NCBI GenBank assembly: GCA_029339195.1
Contig: JAPTJF010000258.1
Coordinates: forward strand, 23,704 to 87,703
DNA from: Micractinium sp. NFX-FRZ
Taxonomy: Eukaryota > Chlorophyta > Trebouxiophyceae > Chlorellales > Chlorellaceae
Length of the DNA: 64,000 bases
Direction of reading: 5' to 3'
The position numbers and the translations under genes were made by a program. The notes beneath the pieces are model-generated. The model was not told where the DNA came from, made no database searches, and saw nothing but the letters and a program-made list of their open reading frames with translations. Below are positions 11,290 through 23,700 of this stretch, piece after piece; within the stretch, counting starts at the first letter, position 1; the number at the start of each line of letters is the position of its first letter.

Positions 11290-14200
11290 CTACCGGCGCG
11301 GCAGCATGCCGTGACCGGGCCCGCCTGCCGTGGTGGCGCGCGCCGCTGCCACCTCTATCGCCTCCCACTGCTGCCGCCGCCGGTGCTGCTCCGCCTCCCG
11401 CCGCTGCTCCGTCTCCTCGCACTGCTGGCGGCACCGCTCATACAGGGGGCCGTCAATCTCCTGAAACATCTTGCGCACATTGAGCGTGAGGCTGCAGAGC
11501 GGGGGGCGGGCAGGGGTGCCAGGTGGCGGGCTGGTGAGGTGCATGAACTGCCGCGGTAGTAGAGTGGGTCGGTGAGGGGCGATGGGGCAACCTCCGCAGG
11601 ACACCGCCCCACCTCTCCATAGGTTGCAGTCCCACGTCCACCACACCCAACACCAACACCCAACACCTGTGCACACACAGTGCTGGCTGCACGATAGGCT
11701 CGACTGCGCTCGCAAATCAATCAACCCTCGCCTCCCCCACCCTGCCTGCAATGTACCCCGCATCTGCGCAGTGCCGGGTTTCAGGCGCGCTGCGCTTTGT
11801 GTTCCACCGCACTCCTGTCCACAAGCCCCACCTCCCTCCTCCAGCCACTGCCCCCCACACACCTGTGCACCGCCGGGTTCCAGTGGTGCTGCGCATTGTG
11901 CTCCAGCGCGCCAATCACCAGCGGCAGCACGCTCTCCCGGTGCTGCGCCACCAGCTGCACAATGTACTCGTTGTTCCACAGGAACAGGCTGCGCTCGGCC
12001 ACCTGCAAGTGTGGGCACAATGCTTATGTGTGTGAACAGCTGGAGGGTGCGCGCGCTGCTCACGGGGAACAGGCTGCATTCAGCCACCCGGACCGTGGCC
12101 ACAAGTCGCGCTTTGTGCCCCGCTCCCAGCGGCAGGCTGCATCTGTCCCTGCTTCATTCTTCTCTTTCTTGGATGACTGCCCAGCGCCGCACACCTGGAA
12201 GTGGCTGCTAGTGAGGCACCGCGAGATCTGGCGGAACAGCGGCTCCTGCACTCGCGCAAACTCCTCCGCCTGCCAAGAGGTGGGGGGAATGGACGAGTGA
12301 GCAGCGGAGAATGAGAGGGTGGGGAGAGGGGGCGGGGAGGGAGGGCGAGACAGCATTGGCACCACAGACCGCACCCCCTGCCCCACCAGCAGCACCAGAC
12401 CGCCCCCCTCCCCCGCCCCCACCTGCGTCAGCTCCAGCACCTCCTCCAGCTCCCCCAGGAACAGCACCTCCTTGTGGCTGTTGGTGAGCGGCCAGAACTT
12501 GAGCAGCGAGCGGATGACCGAGTCGGCCAGCCGCGGGTCCTTCTCCACAAACTGGTGGGGGGAGGCGGGGTGGAAGGGGGAGGCGGGGTGAAGGAGGGGA
12601 GGTGAGGTGGGGATTGCTGGGCGGGGCACGCTGAATTTGTGACTGAGGCGGCACTGGGGCGGCAGAGAGGCGGCTGGGAACAGCAAATGGGGTGGCCGCG
12701 CCGCAGTCCTCTTAGTCCCAGCCCGCCCGGCAGGCGTGCCTTCAACCCTACCCCTCCCAGGGAACCCACCCCTCTGCCCCTGCCTCCCACGTCCCGCTTT
12801 CCCACCACCCACCTGCGTGACGCAGTACGACAGCTGCTGGTGGTACGCGGGCAGGCACTTGGGTTTGTGCAGCGGCATCAGCGCGCGCTGCAGGAACTGC
12901 TTGTGCTCCTCCTTGAGCGGCAGCGCAAACCCGTTGATGATGCTGCCCAGGATCTCCAGCAGCTCTGTTGAGTGGGCAGGGGGGCGCAGGGTGAGTGGCA
13001 TTGAATGAGCACGAGACAAACAGGGAGGTGGCGCTTACACGAGGATTGCACCTATATATCGCTGGCTTGTTCTTTGCTCCAAGCATAGAACAGGACGCTG
13101 CTCCAGGAAGGGACATAGGGTGTGTAGGCAGGGGGGGGTGGCAAGTGGCAGCTACCGGAAACAGCACCCGACACACGTGTGCATGCATCCCTTCCACTAA
13201 CCTTCAGCCCAACCAACACCCGCCCCCCGTCCCACCCACCCGCAATGCCGTTGTGGTGCTCCGTCTCGAACACAAAGCGGTAGAACACAAAGTTGATGGC
13301 CTTGCGGATGAAGGGGCGGTGCACCATGAACTTGCCTGCATGCATGGCGGGCACAGCGGCAGGGGACGTTGGGACATGGGGAAGGATGGGCAGCCGCGCG
13401 TGTCTGCCTGGTCCCTCCCTGTGCTGCCCTGCCCTGCCCTTGCTATTGCTGCTGCCCGGTGTCGCAATCGGACCCCTGCCCTGCCCCTCCTGCACCTGCC
13501 CTGCTCCCGTCTGTGCTGCTTCCTGCCCTGCACCACCCCCAGGGAGGAGCCCGCAACCCCACGCACCGTAGATGCGGTGCAGGATGGTCTTCAGGTAGTC
13601 CCGCTCCCGAGGGTCCTCTGCAGGCAGGCAAAGTGGGAAGTGGGGCAGGTTGACAGTGGGGGCAGTCTGGTGAGGCAGTCGGGCGAGGCAGCCCGGCCAA
13701 GGCCAATTTGTGCCTGCCTGCCCCACCTCCAGCTACTCCCTCTCCAAAAACTGCAAACGAAACAGGCACACACACAAGTACAGTGCCCCGGCCACCCACC
13801 CGAGTCGAAGAGGTCCAGCAGGTGCACCACAAAGTTCTGGTCAATATGCCGCTTGGCCACCTTGGCGTCCGTGTCGCTGCTCACCACGTAGCGCAGCAGG
13901 AACTCGTACACAATCTGCAGCAGCACAGGCACAGCCAGCGCGCAGGTTGGTGGCGCAGATCTGGCAAGACGGGAGTGCAGCTGCTCGCCATGCGCAGCAG
14001 GGGCTTGTGCACGGTTGGCATGGCAGCACGGGTGCATGGGGAGGGAGGTGGGTGCACATGGGTGGGAGACGAGGGGCACCGGGACGCTAGCGGGGCCGCC
14101 CAGCTTGCTGCCACCACGCGGCAGTCTGGCATGCCCGCCATTCTTCTGCACCCATCCGCCATTCCTCCTACCCCATGCGACCCCGCACGCTACACCCCAG

Positions 14201-15858
14201 CCAGGCACCTGCAGGTGCGGCCACGCCGGCTCCAGGTTGGGCTCCTCCTCATCCATGTCAAAGCTCTCCTGGTCGTGCAGCTGCAGGGCAGCACAGCAGG
14301 GAGGTGGGTGTGAGAGCGCAGCGTAGCGAAGTGTATACCGCGGCTGAAATGCGGCTGAAATGCTGTGGCACGCGTACACCTCCTGGCTGGCTGGCTGTCG
14401 GATATAACCAGGGAACGTTGCCATCCAGCCCCCTCCGCCCACTGTCCCATGCTCGCGCACATGACGCCCTCACGCCCGCACCTTGAGCGGGTGCAGCGCG
14501 CGGAAGAGGTTGCTAGTGAGCATAAACATGATGTCCTCCGCTACCTGGCGCAGCAGGCAAGGGGGCGGGCGCAGCAGGCATCAAGAGGGGACCAGCGAGG
14601 GGTGCAGCAGCGGGCGAAAGCAGGGCGAGCAGCAGGACAGCGGCTTTCCTGCCATGACCCACAGCGGCTCCGTCCTACCGAGGCTGCTGCTGGTGCTGCC
14701 GCTGCCATCAACTTGGAACATCAGCAGACACAGTTGAGGGGTCCTAACAGCACCCAGCCAACCAGCAACGAAAAACTCGCCTGCGCCCCGCTGCACTCCA
14801 ATGCGAGTATCACAGCAGACCGCTGCTACTGCTGCTGCTGCATGCGCATGTCTGCCCCACTCCAGCGCACTGCAGCAAGGTTGATCACACCCCACTGCAT
14901 ACTGCTGCTGTGCCCAGCCTCCAGCCTCAACAAACCCGCAGCTGGCACCGGGGGGCTCCGCCCGGCTTCACTGTGCACCCACAAAGCGCTGCCACAGCGC
15001 CCATCTGTGTTGTTTTCTTGCTGCTGTTGCAACCACATTATCGCCAGCACCCATGAAGTTAATCCGAATGAATTCAGGCACCGACACACACAAGCAGCAG
15101 CAGCAAGAGCACCCTCAGTCAGCACCCACCTGCTCCGTGAACTTCCCGCTCCCGCTGTTCACATAATCCACCAGCTCTAGCAGCGTCTGCCGCTTCATCT
15201 CCTTCTCCCGCACGTGCGCCGTGGGGTCGGTGAAGTCAAAGGAGAAAGCGCAGAGGTGCAGCTTGCGCGCAAACAGCGACTGCTTCTCCCCAGGCGCCAC
15301 GTCGCGCAGCAGCGGCAGCGGCTCTGTGGGGTGGGGAGGGCGACTTCGTGCAGCGTGTGAGGTGCAATTGGGAGGCGGATGGGTGCAGGCAGCAGGGCCA
15401 AGGGCACGCGGTGTTGGCACAGAGAGCTGGCACCAGGAGCAGGCAGGGGGGATGAAGGAGCGCAGCAGGGAGAGGCGAGGCGTATCGCCGACAGAGCCGA
15501 GCGGACAGCCCGGTTGCCACACCCCTCGGCAGCGGCGCCCCGCCTCCACAAGACCTCCACAGCAGTGCTGCAGTCCCCTTTGCCCAACGCACGCACCCGC
15601 ATACTGCCGCCGCATCTCCTCTGGCGTCAAGGGCGGCAGCACGTGCCGCTGGTCGGAGGGCGCCGCCGCCGCGCCGCCACCGCCTGCTAGTCCTGCTAGG
15701 GGCCCATTGGGCGCTGCCGACCGGCTGTCCGGGAGGCCGCCGCCAAGCTGCTTGCCACCCAGCCCGCCCGAGGGCTGCCGCTCTTGCTGCTGCTGCTGCT
15801 GCGGGGGGCCCTTGCTACCCTTGGAGCTGGCGGTGGCCGATGACAGCTTGGCCTTCAT
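11290..15858 (-). CDS. PP2A regulatory subunit B' (B56 family)
   Basis: Regulatory subunit that directs the protein phosphatase 2A core enzyme to substrates. Twelve exons with agreeing phases: 15858-15597, 15323-15130, 14544-14482, 14280-14209, 13914-13800, 13617-13567, 13335-13240, 12964-12813, 12551-12423, 12269-12195, 12002-11863, 11491-11290. They give 516 residues, the usual B56 size. The N-terminal ~85 residues are low complexity (Ser, Gln, Gly). After that the HEAT-like B56 fold is almost textbook: [20 protein letters not shown] at about 236-255, then [62 protein letters not shown] and LTLNVRKMF. The tail is charged, with Glu/Arg/Gln-rich sequence. The start ATG follows an acceptor-like CCCGCAG at 15869, so a 5' UTR intron is likely. 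It is divergent from eIF2B gamma. Confidence 0.95.
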
Positions 15859-16414
15859 CTGGCGGAGCCTGCGGGAGACCGAAAGCAGGGGCAGTGAGCA
15901 CAGGAGCACAGGCACGTCCCAGAACCAGTGGAGAGTGGAGTCTGCTGATCCCTCAGCTCGGCTTACATGGCTGGGGAAGCGCTTCCGAAGGGCTCAGTGC
16001 CGGCGCCCTGGGTGTTCGGACATCAGAGCAGCGCCCCACGGGCGCTGGTGAGCTCGTGGGGTTGTGGGCTCTGGGGCGCCAAACCGAGGCGCGGGGTGTC
16101 GGGAGCGGAGCTTGCTGCGGTTCACCAGGCTGTGGCCGGTCGACAACAACACGCCGTGCTCGAGATGGGGTGGAAACACTTTTGCTCAGCAGGCCTCAGC
16201 ACGCTGAGAAGAGTTGAGACGTCCAGGCGGGGCAATTGCCGGTCCTACTACCTGCATAAGCCCTCCGATCAACCTGTGCAGCCCCCCGAGCGCTGCCTAG
16301 CTGCCCTCCCCACTCCTTTTGTTCGACCAGACCGCTCCTGCGGTCTGTATTGCGTGAGCGCGGCCTCAACCGTCTGTATTAGATTCTGGCACTCAGCAGA
16401 GCTGCCCAGCCGCC
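15859..16414. promoter_or_regulatory. Shared divergent promoter region, PP2A B' and eIF2B gamma
   Basis: This 556-base gap separates two divergent start codons, so it must hold the promoters and 5' leaders of both genes. A likely 5' UTR acceptor for the PP2A gene lies at 15869. I see no clear TATA box. This call rests on layout, not on a recognised motif. Confidence 0.5.
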
Positions 16415-19400
16415 ATGGCCACGGGCGCTATGATGCTGCAGACGCCTCCCGTCACTGCCGTGCTGCTGGCAGGGGGTGGCGGCTCCAGGCTGTACCCCCT
16501 CAACGCCTCGGGCATCCCCAAAGTGCTGCTGCCCGTGGCGAACCGCCCGCTGCTCACATTCCCGCTGCGCATGCTGGAGGAGAGCGGCGTCGCCGACGTG
16601 CTGGTGGTGCGTGGGGCGCGGCGAGGGCGCGGGCAGCGCTGCAGCCCTTGCTTGGGCGCATGTGTAACCTGAGGAGGTGTTTAGAGATGGTTGCTGTGTA
16701 GCAGCGGCCGCAGCAGCGCCAGTGGTCTCCCCTGTCGATGCGTTTCCTCGTCGCAGCTATGGCGGCGGCACGGGCAGGCGGCAGGGGCAGCAGGCTGAGC
16801 GCTGCCTGCCTGAGCTGCAAACCTCTGCAGGTGTGCGAGGGTGACATGACGGCGCAGGCAGTGCGTGCCTGGCTGGCAAATGGCTACACGGGCGGCCTGA
16901 AGATAGAGGTGCGCTGCGTGCCAGGGTGGCGGCGCCGCTGAGCGGGCACCGCGGCGGCCAGGCGACCTGCTCCTTCATTCCTTGGCACGTCAAGCTGCAC
17001 CCACCTGCTCTGTCACTAACCAGCAACGATGGGCCAGCTGCTGCAGCTGGGCTGCCAGCATAAGTTAAGCCGCCGCAGCTCAGGTCAGGTCAGCTCCCCT
17101 CCTGCCCTCCTGACTGCCCACCTCACCTCCTGCCCACCTCCCGCCCTGCCTCCCGCCCTGCCTCCCCCCGCCCCCAGGCGGTGCGCGTCGCCGACGGGCT
17201 GCCGCCGGTGGACGCCCTGCGCGCTGTGCTGGATCGCGTCACCACCGCCAACTTTGTGCTGCTCAGCGGCGACGTGGTGTCGGAGGCCAGCCTGCGGGTG
17301 CAGCTGCTGACGCACTATGTGAGGGAGGCGGCCATGACGGCGCTGTTTGGGCGGCGCAAGGTGCTGGCCAGCACGGAGACCAAGCCGGGGCGGGCGCCCA
17401 AGAACGTGGACTATGTCGGTGAGTTGCTGAAGAGCGATGTGGGCGGCGCTTGTGCTGCTGGCTACACTGTGTGCCGTGCCGTGCTGTGCTGTGCTGTGAT
17501 GTCGTGTCATGCGATGTGATGTGCGTGATGTATGCGCTGCAGTGCATGCTGTGATGTAGCGTGATGTAGCGTGAAGTGTGCGCTGCAGCGCGTGCTGTGC
17601 TGTGCTTTGCTACAGGCCGCCCTATTCACCGGCGTCGCCCGCCTGGCGCCACATGCACAGCCTCAGTTGGAATGCCGCTGCCTCTGACCCCTTGCCCCCT
17701 GCCTTGCCTTGCCCCCCGGCTGCCCCTCCAGGCCTCACCGACGGCGACCGCCTGGCGCTGTACGTGCACAGCCCAGACACGGTGAAGCAGCTGCTGCTGC
17801 CGCCCTCCTTCCTGCGGCGCTTTGACAACATCGAGATACGCACCGACCTGGTGGACATGCAGGTGCGGCGGTGCACATAAGTTCAGGGCTGTTTTGGTGC
17901 GGGAGCTCCGCAGCAGCAGCGGCAGAAGCAGCAGCGCACACACACACACGCACACACAATTGTACATGCGGGGTTAAGTGCAGATCTTGGGGTGGGGCAT
18001 GTGCAAGAGCTCTGCGGCAGCCGCAGCAGCAGCAGCAGCACGCACCGACCTGGTGGACATGCAGGTGCGGCACTGCTGCCTTGCTTGCTTGCTCCTCAGT
18101 CCGCTTGACTGTCATCTTGGGTTGGGTGGTCCCTAGACAGCAGCTCGGCAGCAGCAGCAGTAGCGCGCAAAGATGCACACAAGTGGTGGACATGCGGGTG
18201 GCGCACTGCATGCATGTATGGGTGCAGATCTTGGGGTGGGCATGTGCAAGAGCTCTGCAGCAGCAGCAGCAGCAGCAGCACGCACCGACCTTGTGGACAT
18301 GCAGGTGCTGCCTTGCTTGCTTGCTTTTCTATCCAGTTGAGTGTCATCTTGGGTCGGGTCTGTGCAGCAGCTCTGCAGCCGCAGCAGCAGCAGCAGCAGC
18401 ATCGATACAGACACATTGGGAGGAATGCAGGTACGGCAGTGCACACATGGTTGGCAGCGCTCCCTTGGGTTGCCTCTGTGCGGGAGCTGTGCAGCAGCAG
18501 CAGCAGCGCACACAAACAAGCCCACCCACCCCACCCTGCGAGGTGTGCCCTTCAATCCACCCCTGCCAGGTGTACGTCTTCCACACCGCCACACTCAAGT
18601 CTGTGCTGGCAGCAAACGAGAAGATCAAGCACCTCGAAGAGCAGCTGGTGCCGCACATGATCCGGTTCCAGCTAAAGCCGCGCCGCAGCGTGGGCGCCGA
18701 GGAGGCAGCAGCGCTGGCGGCAGCACGCAGCGGCGGCAGCGGCGGCGGCGGCGGCCTGGACGGACTAGAGGGCAGCTTCGCAGATCTCTCGCTGTCGGGC
18801 ATGAGCGGCAGCAGCAGCGGCTTTGCGGGGGCGGCGGCAGGCGGCGGGGCGGCGCAGCGGGCGGAGTGGCATTGCTGTGCCATTGTGGCGGCAGAGGGCA
18901 GCTTCTGCGGGCGCGCAAACACGCTGGAGGGCTTTGCGGACGTCAACAGGTGCACCGGGGGCTGGGGCTGGGGGCCAGAGCTTGGGGACTGGGGTTCTGG
19001 GAAGCTGCGGTGGCCTGCTGTGGTTTGACATGGGTGCGTGGCTGCCAAGTGGAGGCCTCACAGGGCACGTTTGGTCTACCGTGCTGTTTGGGCAGGTTGG
19101 GGTCTGCCGTGCTCTTGGGGCAGGCGGGACCCTTTGGGCTCCCCACAACCGCTCAGACGTGCACGTTTCACGGTGGACAGCTGTTCAGACCGGGACAGGT
19201 AAGGGCGAGTAGGAGCACAGCTGGCGGGCACTCATGCCTGTGCAGGGACGTTACCATTGCTGCAGAGCCACACCTTGCTGTCGCCCGCGCTCACCCACCT
19301 GAAACCTATTGCGGTGCAGGGATGTGGTCAAACCCCAGAAGACGCCTTGCTCACCCCCCTGCCCGTGCGCGCCTCACCCGCCCACCCTCCTCACCCCCCA

Positions 19401-20310
19401 TCCGTGCAGGGATGTGATCACCCCCCAGAACGCGCCCCGCGTGCTCCGGGAGGAGCCCAACCCGCGCTACGACAACTTCATCGCCGGCACCGTCACTGTG
19501 GGGACGCGCGCCAATGTGGCGCCCGCCACCATGGTGGGCGCTGACTCAGCGCTGGGGGAGCGCGTGAGCGTGAAGCGCAGCGTGGTGGGGGCCGGCTGCC
19601 AGCTAGGCGCGGGCACCAAGGTGCGGGGCGGGGCGGGGCAGGGGGCAGGGCAAGGGGAAGGGCAACACGCGGCGGGGTGAGTGGGTAGCCAGCGAGGCGC
19701 GGTCATCATGGTGGGGCAGGTGGCCCCAAATGAGAGCTGTACAGGAGCGCGAGAGCAGCGGGTGCAGGCGGGTGCGGCCCGGCCACGCCGGTTGGTGCTG
19801 TTTGGATTGCAAGCGTTTGTGTGCGGGGGGTGGGGTGCAAGCGGGCTGCGGGCAGGAAGTGGGGGCCGACAGCTGCTGCATGGTGTGTGCATATGCACAT
19901 CATCTTGCACACATCTGCACACGGTGGCACCCTGCCCGCCCCCACACAGCTAGCTCACTGCAGTGCTTGCACCCCCCTGCTGCTGCTGTTGCTGGTGGTG
20001 GTGCATCACAGGGGGTGAACAGAGTGCCGATGGATGAGACAATGTGCACACCACCCTGCCCGCACCACGCAGCCCGCTGACTGCACCGCCTGCACCTCCC
20101 TCTTGGCATCCACAGGTGGTCAACAGCGTGCTGATGGATGACGTGCGCACGGGCCCCAACTGCAGCATCCACAACTGCGTCCTGTCGGCGGGCTGCGTGC
20201 TGGGGGAGGGGGCGCGGCTGCGCGACTGCCAGCTGGCGCCTGGCTACGCTGTGCCCGCTGGGGCGGAGCTCACGGAGGAGGTGCTGCCGGCGCCGACGCT
20301 GCGGGAATGA
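16415..20310 (+). CDS. Translation initiation factor eIF2B, gamma subunit
   Basis: Subunit of the guanine-nucleotide exchange factor that recharges eIF2 with GTP during translation initiation in the cytosol. Seven exons: 16415-16606, 16831-16908, 17178-17418, 17732-17862, 18570-18949, 19410-19620, 20116-20310, giving 475 residues (human protein about 450). The N-terminal nucleotidyltransferase-like fold shows LLAGGGGSRLYPLNASGIPK followed by VLLPVANRPLL. The C-terminal third has hexapeptide/left-handed beta-helix sequence such as GTVTVGTRANVAPATMVGAD and TGPNCSIHNCVLSAGCVLGE. A low-complexity Gly/Ser/Ala insert lies at about 265-310. The ATG has a GCCGCCATGG context. The gamma assignment over epsilon rests on length and absence of a W2/HEAT C-terminus. 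Introns 4, 5 and 6 all contain copies of adjacent exon edges. Confidence 0.93.
17460..17610. repeat. Degenerate TGTGC/TGATGTAGCG repeats in an intron
   Basis: Intron 3 of the eIF2B gamma gene contains a run of diverged pentamer and decamer units such as TGTGC and GTGATGTAGC. No coding potential is supported. Confidence 0.6.
17979..18445 (+). repeat. Tandem decoy copies of eIF2B gamma exon 4 end and donor
   Basis: The end of exon 4 (CACCGACCTGGTGGACATGC from 17841, followed by the donor) recurs at about 18043, 18175 (partial), 18283 and, weakly, 18401. The copies are separated by CAG-repeat tracts. A flanking segment beginning GTGCAGATCTTGGGGTGG is present at 17979 and 18222, showing a second-order duplication of about 240 bases. 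Confidence 0.85.
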
Positions 20311-20701
20311 GGCGCTGGATGGTGCGCGGTGCAGGCTGCAGGGTGATTGCTCCTGCCAGCCCCTCTGGCTTGCGCACGCACCGCCCGCCCGTTCAAGTTG
20401 TTGTGCACCAGGTTGTGTCTCTCGCACCCCTGTAATTCTGGGAGAGTGCATTACATGCATATGCAGATTGGAAGGATGGGTGGCAGGGGGGCTGCCCCGG
20501 GGGTTTGCCTGAACCATCTTCTCACTGCCGCTGGTGCTGGCGCAGTACAGCCGGCAGTACATGGGCGCCCCTGTGCTTCTGCAGCCATCGCGCCGTGGTG
20601 CCCTGTGCATTGCCACGTGCGGCACCGCCATCGTGTGGGCCAGTACAGGAAGGGGGTGCCACAGGAGCCAGGAGAGCCATCTGCCTGCTGCCTTTGGCCC
20701 C
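20311..20701. other. Spacer between eIF2B gamma and the His-rich gene
   Basis: The 391-base interval holds the 3' UTR of eIF2B gamma with a TGTAA element at 20431 and the presumed promoter of the next gene. No ORF here is supported. Confidence 0.6.
20431..20435 (+). terminator. Poly(A) signal TGTAA, eIF2B gamma
   Basis: TGTAA, the usual chlorophyte polyadenylation signal, lies 121 bases after the stop codon. Confidence 0.55.
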
Positions 20702-23700
20702 ATGAACTACCAGGCGGGGGCCTACCCCAGCTATGGGGGGCTCAGTGGTCCTGGCTATCAGCCGCCCAGCTACGACTATAGAGGCTCCGGGCTGCTGGAC
20801 GACGACCCGCGTGGCCTCAAGTGGGTTTCCGCCGCGATCGCTTGAAAACGCGGTGCAGGAAGCAAGAGTAATGGTTTGCACCCCGTGCATATCGGCCGGC
20901 ACAGTGCGTGAGGCTTGGAATGGTAGGGGCAGATGGAGTGCTTGCCATCTCCTGGCCGGAGCGCTGCCGTTGGGGGCAGGAGGGCAGCACCCCTCCATCG
21001 GCTAGTGATGAACGTCGCGCCTGGCTGGCCGGTAGAGCTTCCCACCTGCCGCCGCTGCCAGCCTGCCGCCAGTCGCCGCCGCTGCGCCGTCTCCAGCGGC
21101 CCAACAACTCCTCACCCCGCCCCCGCCCCGCCTCCTATCTCCTGCGCAGGAAGAAGAAGGGCCTGGTTGCCAGGGTGGCGTCCAACAGTGTGAAGCTGCT
21201 GGTGCTGGTGCTGTTGCTCGTCGCCAGCGGCGGCTGGCTCTACACGCACAAGCACAAGCAGGCGCTGCACAAGAGCTTGGGGGAGACGGTGGGCAAGATG
21301 AACACGCACGCCCAGGAGAAGGGTGAGCAGGCGCGCGAGCGCACCACCCGCCTGCGTGCCTGCGCCCGTGGGGCAATGGGCGCGCGGGGCTGGGGCGGGG
21401 CCAGCGTGGGGGTCGGCGGGGCGCCCGCCTTGCCGTGCCAACCTGCCCGCCAATTCGCCGCCTCGCCGCCGGCTGCCCCTCCTCTTGCCCTGCTGCAGAC
21501 CAGCTGCGCCGCCAGCTGGCAGAGCGCGACTCCAAGATGCAGAAGGCCGACCGCGAGCTGCAGCAGCTGCGCACCCGCCTGGAGCGCCTCACCTCGGAGC
21601 TGGGCAACTCGCACAACAAGGTGCAGGGGCGGGGGCGGGGGGGCTGGTGGCATAGCAGCAGGAGGAGGTGGTGCCAGGCAAGCAGCGCGTGCTGCTGCAC
21701 CCCTGCATGTGTTGTAAGTTGCGTGCTTTGCAGCCAGCGGAGGCGCAGCACGGTGCTGGCCCAGCAGTGGGAGGTGCTGCCAGGCAGCACAACAGCCAAC
21801 AGTCGGTCAAGGATACGGTCAGCCGTCGGTGCCCACCACACTGGTGTTGTGCTCGGCGGGGGCTCAAAAGAATGAAAGGGAACATGCAGGGCGTGCACAA
21901 AGCGGCGGGGTGGGTGGGTGTACAGCTGGCGCTCTACATGCCGAGTGTTGGACGTGCGCTGGCGGGCCGTTGCAAGCGGCGCCGCCGCAGCTCTACACGC
22001 GTGCCTCGCCCTGGGGGTGCACGGCACGGCAGCTGCTGGCCTGCATGCCCACTGCCCCTTGATCTGCTGGCTGTGGGCATGCACGAACCAAAGCTGCTGA
22101 CATCATATCACCCGCCGCCCTGCCTGCCTGCTCGCCTGCCTGCCTGCCCGCAGCACACCCAGTCCAACAGCAAGCTGGAGCAGGACTTGCTCAACTGCCA
22201 GGGTGACCTGGCGGTGGCGCAAAACAGGTGGGCAGCAGCACATGTGCCTGTGCTGCTTTGTATCGCAACGATTTGGCGGGGTTGGGGCAGGCGGGAGCAG
22301 GGCTAGCTCACCTGCCAAGGCAGCGGGACTGGCGGTGGCGCGCCGGTGGTGGATGTGTGTGTGTCTTCGAGGCAGCTGGGGGGAGGGCAAGGTGGTGGGG
22401 CGCATTGCAGCGCCCTCCCTCTCACCGCCTCACCTGCGTGTCGTGCCACAAACACACGCCGCTCCCCGTGCCCCCTGCAGGGTGTCAGAGGCGCAGAAGA
22501 CGTCGGACACGTACTTCCACCAGATGCAGGACATCCAGCGGAGGCTGGAGGAGGAGACGCACGCGCGGGTGCAGCAGGTGGGTGGACGGGCGTGGTTCCC
22601 TCACATTTGTTTTCCAAAAAAGCTGGTTGAGAAGGAGCATGCAACAGAGGCTGGAGGAGGCGGCGCACCAGTGGGTGCAGCGGGTGGGTGGGTGGGCGCT
22701 GACTGCGTGGGCGTCTCAGGCTGGTGTCAAGACTGTTGCTTGTTGCATGTGGACTGCTTGGGGCATGCGTGGCATACGCTGGTGGCGCAGCAGAGCAAGT
22801 GTGGCAGCCCTGCTCGCGACCTTGCCCCACATGCATTGATGCCCCCGCAGCCTGCCCGCGCCGCGCGTTGCTGCCCTGCCTCCCCCGTCTACCCGCTCCT
22901 TCCCCCCATCATGCCTCTGCCGCCCCTTCCTGTCCCTCCCCGCACCTGCCTCTGCCTGTGCAGGACCACCAGCGGCTGCGGGAGATCGAGGGGGTGAGGG
23001 GTGAGCTCAACGCGTGCACCCTGAACCTGCAGACGGCCCGCGGCGGGGCGGCGGCGCCGCCGCCCCACGCCGAGGCGCACCAGCAGCAGCAGCAGCAGCA
23101 GCATGCGGACGCCGACCACCACCAGCAGTGGGAGCAGCACCACGCGGACCCGCAGCATGCGCAGCAGCAGGTGAGCGCCCATCCAGGCCTGCTGCCTACC
23201 GCTGCCTGTAGACAGCCTGCTGAGGGCGGTGGGCTGGGCTGGGCTCGCTGCCATCGTTCCGGATGAACCATGTGTGCTACTGCTGCTGCTGCCGCCCGGC
23301 CTGCCGCTGAACCCGCCCTGCCGCTGCCGCTGGCCCTCACCGTCCAACTGCAGCAGGCCGCCGACCTGCACGCCCAGCAGGCTCAGCACGACCAGCACTG
23401 GGAGGAGCAGCACCACCAGGACCCCCACGCCCAGCCGGACCCCCACCAGGTGAGCCCTGCCGGACCCCCAATTGGTGGCTGACTGGGGCCGTTGGGTTGC
23501 TTGCTCTCATGTTGGTCCCTGGCTTCCTCAACCCCACGCCTGTTGGGCTGTGATGATGTCCTTCCACTCCTGCTTCCCTGCCCCCACGCCTGCGCTGTGT
23601 GGGGCACAGATGCGGACTGCTGTATAGCATCCGTGCTTGTTCTATGTGATTCTCGAGGAGACTGTGAGCGTGCATGCGGGAGTTGCAGGGGCACAGCAGG

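Noticed and set aside
11290..15858. Further exon-edge duplications in the PP2A gene
   Set aside because: I looked for copies of each exon border and saw none convincing, so this gene is not counted among those affected.
17871..19028. 385-residue frame across eIF2B gamma intron 4
   Set aside because: Its apparent repeats come from CAG tracts and duplicated exon ends; only 18570-18949 is real exon.
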